Source: Dehalococcoidales bacterium (GTDB lineage: Bacteria; Chloroflexota; Dehalococcoidia; Dehalococcoidales; GCA-2688105). From it: a DNA stretch of 10,853 nt. The stretch lies in the NCBI GenBank assembly GCA_030640255.1, contig DAOWJS010000094.1:1-10853 (forward strand). The letters are read 5' to 3'. Position numbers and translations under genes: made by a program. The notes below the pieces were generated by a model. The model searched no databases and was not told the DNA's origin. It worked only from the letters and a program-made list of their open reading frames with translations. Numbering within the stretch: position 1 is the stretch's first letter; every line of letters starts with the position of its first letter. Below are positions 6,237 through 10,853 of the stretch, one piece after another.

Positions 6237-7067
6237 ATGCGTATCACTATAGACCAAATCAAGAATATGAAGAAAAGGGGTGAGAAAATTGCTATGCTCA
6301 CCGCCTATGACTACTCAACAGCTAAGGTAGTTGATGAGGTAGGCATACCGCTAATCCTGGTTGGAGATAGCCTGGGCATGGTAGTCCTGGGGTATGAAAC
6401 AACCATATCGGTAACTATGGATGAGATGCTACACCATACCAAGGCCGTGGTCAGAGGCACCAAGCGGGCAATGGTGATTGGTGATATGCCCTTTATGACC
6501 TACCATACCAGTATCTCAGACGCCCAGCGCAATGCTGCCCGCTTTATTCAGGAGGGTGGTGCCCAGGCGATTAAGCTTGAGGGCGGCGTGACTGTGGCCG
6601 ACAAGGTAAGAAGCATCGTCAATTGTGGAATACCGGTTATGGGGCACATTGGGCTTACTCCCCAGTCAATTCACCAACTGGGTGGCTACAAGATACAGGG
6701 GAGAACCCCCGAAGCCGCTGACAAGATGCTTAAAGACGCCCTAGCCCTAGAAGAAGCTGGAGCCTTTGCTATTGTTCTGGAGACCGTCCCTGCTCCACTA
6801 GCCACCCTTATTACCCAAAAAATAAGCGTTCCCACCATCGGCATTGGTGCCGGCGTAGGCTGCGATGGTCAGGTTCAGATTATTAACGACATCCTGGGCT
6901 GGTATACCGACTTTGTCCCCAAGCATGCCAAGCAGTACATCAGGCTCACTGATATTATGTCAAATGCCCTTACCCAATATTACACTGAGGTAAAAGCCGG
7001 TAGCTTCCCTACTGAAGACCAAAGCTTCTCCATGGACGAAAGCGTACTAGCCGAGCTAACTAAATAG
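6237..7067 (+). CDS. panB: 3-methyl-2-oxobutanoate hydroxymethyltransferase PanB
   Basis: PanB transfers a hydroxymethyl group from 5,10-methylene-THF to alpha-ketoisovalerate, giving ketopantoate, the committed step to pantoate. The 276-residue TIM barrel shows the expected signatures: LTAYDYSTAK, the Mg-binding VGDSLGMVVLG (Asp44), IGDMPFMTY (Asp83) and IKLEGG (Lys113, Glu115). GHIGLTPQSIHQLGGYKIQG then leads to the catalytic Glu182 in LETVP, with IGIGAGVGCDGQ near the C-terminus. ATG 6237 follows AAGGAG, placed just after the panD stop, with good spacing. It is co-transcribed with the DUF2520 gene and panD. The next gene, panC, is 350 bp away across a repeat-rich spacer. Confidence 0.97.
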   Translation: MRITIDQIKNMKKRGEKIAMLTAYDYSTAKVVDEVGIPLILVGDSLGMVVLGYETTISVTMDEMLHHTKAVVRGTKRAMVIGDMPFMTYHTSISDAQRNAARFIQEGGAQAIKLEGGVTVADKVRSIVNCGIPVMGHIGLTPQSIHQLGGYKIQGRTPEAADKMLKDALALEEAGAFAIVLETVPAPLATLITQKISVPTIGIGAGVGCDGQVQIINDILGWYTDFVPKHAKQYIRLTDIMSNALTQYYTEVKAGSFPTEDQSFSMDESVLAELTK

Positions 7068-7099
7068 GCTTACTACAAGAAGAAAAAATCCTAAGCACT

Positions 7100-7205
7100 A
7101 AATATGAAATACGAAACAAATCCAAATTCCAAAATCCAAGTGCCTGGAATTTAGATATTATGATTTTGAGTTTGTTTAGAATTTAGATATTAGAATTTAG
7201 GATTT
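7100..7205 (+). repeat. AT-rich spacer repeat with 14-bp direct repeats and an inverted repeat
   Basis: This is the left part of the 350-bp panB-panC spacer (7068-7417), which holds no gene that I can support. The 14-mer GAATTTAGATATTA occurs at 7147-7160 and again at 7179-7192, a 32-bp period, and GAATTTAG follows once more at 7193. AAATTCCA (7124-7131) is the exact inverse of TGGAATTT (7145-7152). The low-complexity 'aattccaaa/tttagaatt' texture is unlike the flanking coding DNA and resembles dispersed intergenic repeats seen in environmental bacteria. No transposase is associated. Confidence 0.55.
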
Positions 7206-7254
7206 AAACATTAGGATGTCTAAGAGGGGCATAGTGACCAAGGGGTGTCTAACA

Positions 7255-7402
7255 AGGAGCAGAGCCTCCTCTTTAAAAAATCCCTCCCCCTAAAAAGAGT
7301 CAAGGGGAGGCGATGCTAAAGGAGAGTTAAAGAGAGGCGAAGCCTCTCTTACATATCCATTCCCCCTCTCCTTTGAAGGAGAGGGGGATAAAGGGGGAGA
7401 GG
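7255..7402 (+). repeat. Cluster of GC-rich palindromes (possible small non-autonomous element)
   Basis: This is the right part of the panB-panC spacer. It packs several hairpins: AGGAG/CTCCT (7255-7270); CCTCCCC at 7283-7289 with GGGGAGG at 7304-7310; a nine-pair stem at 7330-7338 with 7342-7350 around a GAA loop; and a perfect 13-pair stem at 7361-7373 with 7376-7388 around a 2-nt loop. The end at 7390-7402 (AAAGGGGGAGAGG) is roughly inverse to the start of the block near 7266-7290, as in a MITE-like or REP-like element. None of the stems is followed by a T-run on either strand, so they are poor terminators. Confidence 0.55.
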
Positions 7403-7417
7403 TAGATAACACCCTCT

Positions 7418-8248
7418 ATGAAAGTTACTGAAAAAATAGATGACATGAAGCGGCTCAGGCAGCCACTCACCGAGCCGGTGGGCTTGGTGCCGACTATGGG
7501 CTATCTCCACGAGGGGCATCTGGCTCTGGTCAGACGAGCCAGAGAGGAAAACATCTCGGTGGTAGTGAGTATATTTGTTAATCCAACTCAATTTGGTCCC
7601 CGGGAAGACTTCAACCGCTATCCCCGTGACCCTCAACGCGACCTGACTTTGCTAGAAAAGGAAAGGACTGATATTGTCTTTATGCCCTCCCCGGCTGAGA
7701 TGTACCCGGCACAGTTCAATAGCTGGGTAGAAATAGGCAAGGTTACGGAACGACTGGAAGGCGCTTCCCGCCCCGGTCATCTCCGGGGTGTGGCTACCAT
7801 CTGCGCCAAGCTATTCAACATCATACAGCCGACTAAAGCCTACTTCGGGCAGAAGGATGCCCAGCAACTAGTAGTTATCAAAAAGATGGTGGCTGACTTG
7901 AATATGAACCTGGAGATAGTTACCGTGCCTACCGTGCGTGAGCCAGATGGTCTGGCGATGAGCAGTCGTAATACCTACCTTAACCCTGAGCAGCGCCGGG
8001 CAGCGATAGTCCTCTACCAGGCACTCAGTCTGGCTCAAAAACTATGGTCGCAGGGTGAAAGGGATGCGGCAAAACTCCGTCAACAGATGACAGACCTTAT
8101 CTGTAAACAGCCGCTGGCCAATATTGATTACATCAGCATAGCCAATGCCGAGACCCTAGACGAACTAGACCGGGTCAATACCCCGGCTCTGGTGTCACTG
8201 GCAGTAAGAATCAGTAACACTAGGCTAATAGATAATGTAGTGCTATAA
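7418..8248 (+). CDS. panC: Pantothenate synthetase (pantoate--beta-alanine ligase) PanC
   Basis: PanC joins pantoate and beta-alanine using ATP, through a pantoyl-adenylate intermediate, to make pantothenate. The 276-residue sequence has the nucleotidyltransferase HIGH-type motif HEGH (31-34) inside VPTMGYLHEGHLALV, then FVNPTQFGPREDF, GHLRGVATICAKLFNI, FGQKDAQQ (143-150) and the KMSKS-like MSSRN (181-185). The C-terminal domain ends RLIDNVVL. The N-terminus MKVTEKIDDM fits the family (a short strand and helix before the VPTMG), so ATG 7418 is right even though the only SD-like sequence, GGAGAGG at 7396-7402, is about 15 nt away and belongs to the repeat block. It completes the pan operon functionally, but the spacer raises the question of its own transcription. 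Confidence 0.97.
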   Translation: MKVTEKIDDMKRLRQPLTEPVGLVPTMGYLHEGHLALVRRAREENISVVVSIFVNPTQFGPREDFNRYPRDPQRDLTLLEKERTDIVFMPSPAEMYPAQFNSWVEIGKVTERLEGASRPGHLRGVATICAKLFNIIQPTKAYFGQKDAQQLVVIKKMVADLNMNLEIVTVPTVREPDGLAMSSRNTYLNPEQRRAAIVLYQALSLAQKLWSQGERDAAKLRQQMTDLICKQPLANIDYISIANAETLDELDRVNTPALVSLAVRISNTRLIDNVVL

Positions 8249-8249
8249 T
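8241..8249 (+). promoter_or_regulatory. Extended -10 promoter candidate for the CBS gene, overlapping the panC stop
   Basis: TGCTATAAT is a perfect extended -10 (TGnTATAAT). Its TATAA covers the panC stop codon TAA (8246-8248). No good -35 is visible 17 nt upstream, which is tolerated by extended -10 promoters. Transcription from about 8256 would give a leader of about 66 nt before the CBS start. Confidence 0.5.
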
Positions 8250-8321
8250 TAAAGGGTTAGGTCATAAAGCGATGGCCAAGATTAAAAAACAATCTACAAC
8301 AGTAGCAGGAGGAGGCAACCT

Positions 8322-8708
8322 ATGCTTAAAAAAATAAGTATCGCTAACGCCTCAACCCATCCCCTGATAAGGGCCTGGCCCGAGGATACCTTAGGTGATA
8401 TTTATGAGAAACTATGCAAACACAATTCAGTAGTGGTGGTGGATACTACCGGTAATTTCCAAGGAATAATCTCACGAAAGGACGCAATAGAGGCAATAAT
8501 TACTGGTTCTGATTGGAAGGACATTCCAGTGAGTGAAATCATGACTAAAGAGGTACTATATATTCCCAATCATGTCTCTTTGGCTGAAGCAGCGGAGACC
8601 ATGCTGAAAGCTGACATTCACCAGCTGGTCGTTGTCGGTCCACCGGAGGGAGGCTCAGTCGCCATCGGTATTATCACCCTCCAAGATGTGTTGAATAATG
8701 CTATTTAA
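8322..8708 (+). CDS. Small protein with two CBS domains
   Basis: This 128-residue stand-alone CBS pair belongs to a group that typically binds adenosine nucleotides or S-adenosylmethionine and acts as an energy or metabolite sensor. CBS1 spans about 12-60, with VVVVDTTGNFQGIISRKDAIEAI as strand, loop and helix. CBS2 spans about 70-128, with VSEIMTKEVLYIP, then HQLVVV and GIITLQDVLNNAI. There is no fused catalytic domain, signal peptide or membrane segment. ATG 8322 follows a strong AGGAGGAGG at 8307-8315. It lies 73 bp after panC and converges on the MFS gene. It could be read through from panC or use the extended -10 at 8241. The ligand and partner cannot be told from sequence. Confidence 0.88.
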   Translation: MLKKISIANASTHPLIRAWPEDTLGDIYEKLCKHNSVVVVDTTGNFQGIISRKDAIEAIITGSDWKDIPVSEIMTKEVLYIPNHVSLAEAAETMLKADIHQLVVVGPPEGGSVAIGIITLQDVLNNAI

Positions 8709-8738
8709 CTGATATGTTATGTAAATAATTTTTAATAA

Positions 8739-9971
8739 CTACTCTCTAATCAGCGTCATCATACCCAGCATAGCTATAAAAGCAAGACCGGCGCCAAAGT
8801 AAAAGGGAGCCGCTGGATTATAAGTTTGCCACAGCCAGCCGGCAATCAGGCTGGCCGGCAGAAGGGTGAGACCAACGACACCGTGATATAGACCATAGGC
8901 TGTCCCCCTCTTTTCCTCAGGGACTAAATCGGCGACAAAAGCTCGGGCTACTCCTTCTACTATTCCGTAGTAGATTCCGTAACAGGCAAAAAGCAACCAC
9001 ACCTGCCACAGGCTTGATGCCATAGCGAACCCCAGGTAAACCAGAGCATAAATAAACCAGCCCAGGGTGATAACTCGTCGCCTCCCCACCCTGTCCGATA
9101 GTATCCCGGCCGGTAAAGAAGTAACTGCGTAGGTAACATTAAATAACACCAGCATCAATACCACATAGAGAACAGATGAGCCCAGATTTTGTGCCCGCAG
9201 TATGACAAAGAAGTCGCTGGAATTACCCAGAGTAAACACCGCCATAATAGCCAAAAATACCTTAAACCGGGTATCAAAACCAGCCATTAATCCGCTCAAA
9301 GTCAACCGACTATGAGAACCACCAACTGGCGAAGGCTCCCTTCTCCGCTCCTGCACAAAGATAAGTAGCACTACTACGGCTAACACCGCCGGAATGACGC
9401 CAACCAATACCAGCCATTGATATGTCCCCAAGCTAAGCTTTAACCCTCCGCCCTGAACCAGATATACAATAATAGCTACGATAGCCAGCCCAAGGACAGC
9501 ACCGAAGGTATCCATAGCCCGGTGCAATCCGAAGCCTCTGCCCCTCTCTCCAGCTGAGACTGAATCAGCAATCAGGGCATCACGTGGCGAAGTGCGGATG
9601 CCCTTCCCTACCCTATCGCTAAACCTGACCGCCAGGACTGCACCCCAGGTTGAAGCCAGATACATAAAGGGCTTGGCTACTGTAGAAACACTGTAGCCCA
9701 GTACTGCCAGCGACTTACGCTTGCCAACCCTATCGCTAATCCAGCCGCTGAATATCCTGAAGATAGCATCAATACTTTCTGACAGCCCCCCGATAAGACC
9801 TATAATAGTAGTGGTGGCGCCAAGAACATTGGATAAAAAGAGGGGGATAAGGGTAAAAATCATCTCGCTGGAGACATCAGTCAGGAAACTGACCATCCCC
9901 AGGAAAAACACATTGGGGTTAAGACCCCAGATTCTTCTGCCGCCCTTATCAGCATTCAATGGTTCGGTCAA
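8739..9971 (-). CDS. Major facilitator superfamily transporter (12 TM, probable drug/metabolite efflux)
   Basis: The 410-residue membrane protein has about 12 hydrophobic segments in two halves. The N-half carries motif A as GWISDRVGKRKS (76-87) and the conserved cytoplasmic stretch RFSDRVGKGIRTSPRDALIADS (116-137), typical of a widespread MFS branch of unknown substrate. The C-half repeats motif A as GILSDRVGRRR (289-299). A positively charged central loop near 208-222 (ERRREPSPVGGSHSR) separates the halves. The start is TTG at 9971-9969, immediately after the TAG of padR with no gap and six bases after GAGGAG, so it is translationally coupled to the regulator. PadR-MFS pairs are often efflux systems controlled by their regulator. 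The exported compound is not predictable. It converges on the CBS gene across 30 bp of AT-rich DNA. Confidence 0.88.
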   Translation of the reverse strand: MTEPLNADKGGRRIWGLNPNVFFLGMVSFLTDVSSEMIFTLIPLFLSNVLGATTTIIGLIGGLSESIDAIFRIFSGWISDRVGKRKSLAVLGYSVSTVAKPFMYLASTWGAVLAVRFSDRVGKGIRTSPRDALIADSVSAGERGRGFGLHRAMDTFGAVLGLAIVAIIVYLVQGGGLKLSLGTYQWLVLVGVIPAVLAVVVLLIFVQERRREPSPVGGSHSRLTLSGLMAGFDTRFKVFLAIMAVFTLGNSSDFFVILRAQNLGSSVLYVVLMLVLFNVTYAVTSLPAGILSDRVGRRRVITLGWFIYALVYLGFAMASSLWQVWLLFACYGIYYGIVEGVARAFVADLVPEEKRGTAYGLYHGVVGLTLLPASLIAGWLWQTYNPAAPFYFGAGLAFIAMLGMMTLIRE

Positions 9972-10277
9972 CTACTTCTCCTCAATGACCTCGGTAACCA
10001 GTTCCCTGATTTTCTGCTTAGACTGCTCCAGCACCAATCTTCCTTTGGCAGTAGCCTGATAGTATTTCCTCACTCTGCCATTAACCACCTTTGAGCTGCT
10101 TTCCAGGTAGCCTTCTCTTTCCAGACGATGCAGAGTCGGATATAGAGTGCCCGGACTGATGTTATACCCATGTCTGGCCAGCTCTTCAGCTATCTCTACA
10201 CCGAAGATAGGCTCTTTTGCAGCGTGGTACAGGATGTGAATCTTGACGAATCCCAAAAAGAACTCTCTATCCAGCAT
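9972..10277 (-). CDS. PadR-family winged-helix transcriptional regulator
   Basis: The 101-residue protein is a short PadR (subfamily 2-like), a dimeric repressor usually responding to small aromatic or drug-like molecules. It has FFLGFVKIHILYHAAKEPIFGVEIAEELARHGYNISPGTLYPTLHRLEREGYLESS: the recognition helix is in SPGTLYPTLHRLE (41-53), followed by the wing SSKVVNGRVRKYYQATAKG and a dimerisation helix ending VTEVIEEK. It is the first gene of a two-gene operon with the MFS transporter, which it most likely controls together with itself. ATG 10277 is a family-typical start, but its Shine-Dalgarno is poor (GGGT about 9-12 nt away). Promoter and repeated half-sites lie directly upstream. Confidence 0.92.
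   Translation of the reverse strand: MLDREFFLGFVKIHILYHAAKEPIFGVEIAEELARHGYNISPGTLYPTLHRLEREGYLESSSKVVNGRVRKYYQATAKGRLVLEQSKQKIRELVTEVIEEK
9978..9983 (-). promoter_or_regulatory. Shine-Dalgarno fixing the TTG start of the MFS gene
   Basis: Read on the minus strand this is GAGGAG, six bases before TTG 9971 and located within the last codons of padR. It supports the TTG start over the next in-frame ATG, which would remove most of the first membrane segment's flank. Confidence 0.65.
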
Positions 10278-10289
10278 GATAACGCTACC

Positions 10290-10309
10290 CGATATTGTTA
10301 TACGATATT
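10290..10309. promoter_or_regulatory. Candidate PadR operator repeats
   Basis: CGATATT occurs at 10290-10296 and 10303-10309, a 13-bp offset, with GTTATAC between them. ATAAC (10279-10283) and GTTAT (10296-10300) also form an inverted pair. The cluster lies between the padR -10 and start codon, where an autoregulatory PadR would bind. Binding is inference from position only. Confidence 0.35.
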
Positions 10310-10338
10310 ATCCTACGCCGGATTTACCTCCGTGTCAA
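10310..10338 (-). promoter_or_regulatory. Promoter of the padR-MFS operon
   Basis: On the minus strand a perfect -35 TTGACA (10338-10333) is followed after 17 nt by TAGGAT (10315-10310), a four-of-six -10. Transcription would begin near 10303, inside the repeated CGATATT sites, giving a short leader to the ATG at 10277. Confidence 0.6.
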
Positions 10339-10384
10339 ATGCCCGGGATAAGATTACTAAATAAAGATAAAAGAAGCTCGTTGC

Positions 10385-10413
10385 TTGACACTCATATCCC
10401 CAAAAGCTACAAT
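10385..10413 (+). promoter_or_regulatory. Promoter of the tRNA cluster
   Basis: TTGACA (10385-10390), 17 nt, then TACAAT (10408-10413). Transcription would start near 10420, only a few bases before the first tRNA. The hexamers and spacing are identical to those of the pantothenate leader promoter at 4745. Confidence 0.8.
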
Positions 10414-10422
10414 AATCTTTGC

Positions 10423-10498
<76 letters not shown>

Positions 10499-10512
10499 TA
10501 GAATACTAATAA

Positions 10513-10587
10513 GCGGAAGTGGCTCAGTGGTAGAGCATCTCCTTGCCAAGGAGAGGGTCGCGAGTTCGAATCTCGTCTTCCGCTCCA
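10513..10587 (+). tRNA. tRNA-Gly (anticodon GCC), CCA encoded
   Basis: The acceptor stem GCGGAAG (10513-10519) pairs with CTTCCGC (10577-10583), followed by discriminator T and an encoded CCA (10585-10587). The anticodon stem TCTCC/GGAGA holds the loop TTGCCAA with anticodon GCC at 10545-10547. The T-loop GTTCGAATC is standard. It follows tRNA-Phe by 14 bp. Confidence 0.97.
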
Positions 10588-10596
10588 CTTAACTAA

Positions 10597-10682
10597 GCCG
10601 AAGTGGCGGAATAGGTAGACGCGGCAGTCTCAAAAACTGTTGAAGGACAACCTTCATGTCGGTTCGAGCCCGACCTTCGGCA
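10597..10682 (+). tRNA. tRNA-Leu (anticodon CAA), CCA not encoded
   Basis: This is a class II tRNA. The acceptor stem GCCGAAG (10597-10603) pairs with CTTCGGC (10675-10681), with discriminator A10682. The anticodon stem GCAGT/ACTGT encloses CTCAAAA with anticodon CAA at 10631-10633. The long variable arm TGAAGG-ACAA-CCTTCA is diagnostic of Leu/Ser-type tRNAs. The genome continues CTA, not CCA, so the 3' end must be added after transcription, unlike in its two neighbours. Confidence 0.96.
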
Positions 10683-10687
10683 CTAAA

Positions 10688-10715
10688 TTGTTATCTACTT
10701 CTCCAGCTTTATAAA
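10688..10715 (+). promoter_or_regulatory. Candidate promoter of the C_GCAxxG_C_C gene
   Basis: TTGTTA (10688-10693) is followed after 16 nt by TATAAA (10710-10715), which would start transcription near 10722, just before the GGGGG Shine-Dalgarno of the gene at 10739. Read-through from the tRNA cluster is the alternative, as no terminator is visible after tRNA-Leu. Confidence 0.4.
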
Positions 10716-10738
10716 TAAAATCCAGAGGGGGTAGTAAC

Positions 10739-10853
10739 ATGCCATCCAACAGGGAACGTATACAGCGGGTCAAGAGAAAAGCACTTGAGAATGATTTCCA
10801 CTCTGGTTGTTCACAAAGTGTTCTGGGGGCTCTTCAAGAAGAATTTGGGATTG
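10739..10853 (+). CDS. N-terminus of a C_GCAxxG_C_C-family protein (3' truncated by window)
   Basis: Only 38 codons are visible: ATG 10739 preceded by GAGGGGG at a good distance, then a basic helix (MPSNRERIQRVKRKALEND) and FHSGCSQSVLGALQEEFGI. The pattern F..G.xCSQSVL.AL..E.G is the opening of C_GCAxxG_C_C proteins, small presumed redox-active or metal-binding proteins of anaerobes whose conserved cysteines lie further on, outside the window. The first family cysteine would be the one in GCSQS (residue 24). The identification rests on this segment alone. Confidence 0.65.
   Translation, partial: MPSNRERIQRVKRKALENDFHSGCSQSVLGALQEEFGI

Noticed and set aside
5983..6237. Open frame on the minus strand inside panD
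   Set aside because: It is fully contained in the complement of a confidently identified gene and has no recognisable domain.
7100..7402. CRISPR array
   Set aside because: The repeats are few, unequal and partly palindromic, without regular spacers, and no cas genes are nearby.
7349..7636. A 95-codon open frame on the minus strand over the start of panC
   Set aside because: It is a shadow of panC and the GC-rich palindromes, with no family resemblance and no ribosome-binding site of note.
8272..8337. A 21-codon open frame (MAKIKKQSTTVAGGG...) in the leader of the CBS gene
   Set aside because: It is very short, has a weak ribosome-binding site, and runs out of frame over the CBS start. It could be a leader peptide but nothing supports that.
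8709..8738. AT-rich GTTAT...ATAAC inverted pair between the convergent CBS and MFS genes
   Set aside because: A five-pair all-weak stem with a large loop. Termination here is plausible from context but not supported by structure.

Overview
The window reads as a bacterial chromosome segment of moderate GC with dense, ordinary gene packing. The gene families fit an uncultured member of the Chloroflexota, perhaps Dehalococcoidia. The pointers are a tandem pan-type RNA leader (a motif described from Chloroflexi, Firmicutes and deltaproteobacteria), a fused EtfB-EtfA, an ETF-quinone oxidoreductase carrying its own ferredoxin domain, and a spacer full of short repeats. That placement is inference; no rRNA or other phylogenetic marker is present.

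Layout. (1) 3-215 (+): the 3' end of a gene that probably encodes prephenate dehydrogenase. (2) 277-3806 (-): a two-gene electron-transfer operon. The upstream gene is a fused EtfB/EtfA flavoprotein. The downstream gene is an ETF-QO (FixC-like) protein with a C-terminal FixX-like ferredoxin domain, and the two overlap by one base. Together they are the four parts of an EtfABCX/FixABCX system carried on two polypeptides. (3) 3944-4723 (+): surE, divergent from the etf operon. (4) 4745-8248 (+): the pantothenate cluster. It has a strong promoter (TTGACA-N17-TACAAT), a leader of about 150 nt with two near-identical hairpins each carrying two bulged adenosines (pan RNA motif), and an intrinsic terminator. 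Then come a Rossmann/DUF2520 reductase (probably the ketopantoate reductase), panD, panB and, after a repeat-filled 350-bp spacer, panC. These genes could cover every step from ketoisovalerate and aspartate to pantothenate. (5) 8322-8708 (+): a small two-CBS-domain protein. (6) 8739-10277 (-): a PadR regulator followed without a gap by an MFS transporter with a TTG start. (7) 10385-10682 (+): a tRNA cluster, Phe(GAA)-Gly(GCC)-Leu(CAA), behind a promoter with the same hexamers as the pan leader. (8) 10739-end (+): the start of a C_GCAxxG_C_C-type redox protein, cut by the window edge.

The most interesting element is the pan leader. Its two hairpins share the same architecture, and the 3' strand of the second can alternatively pair with the loop of the downstream terminator. 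This suggests a concrete transcription-attenuation mechanism for vitamin B5 synthesis.
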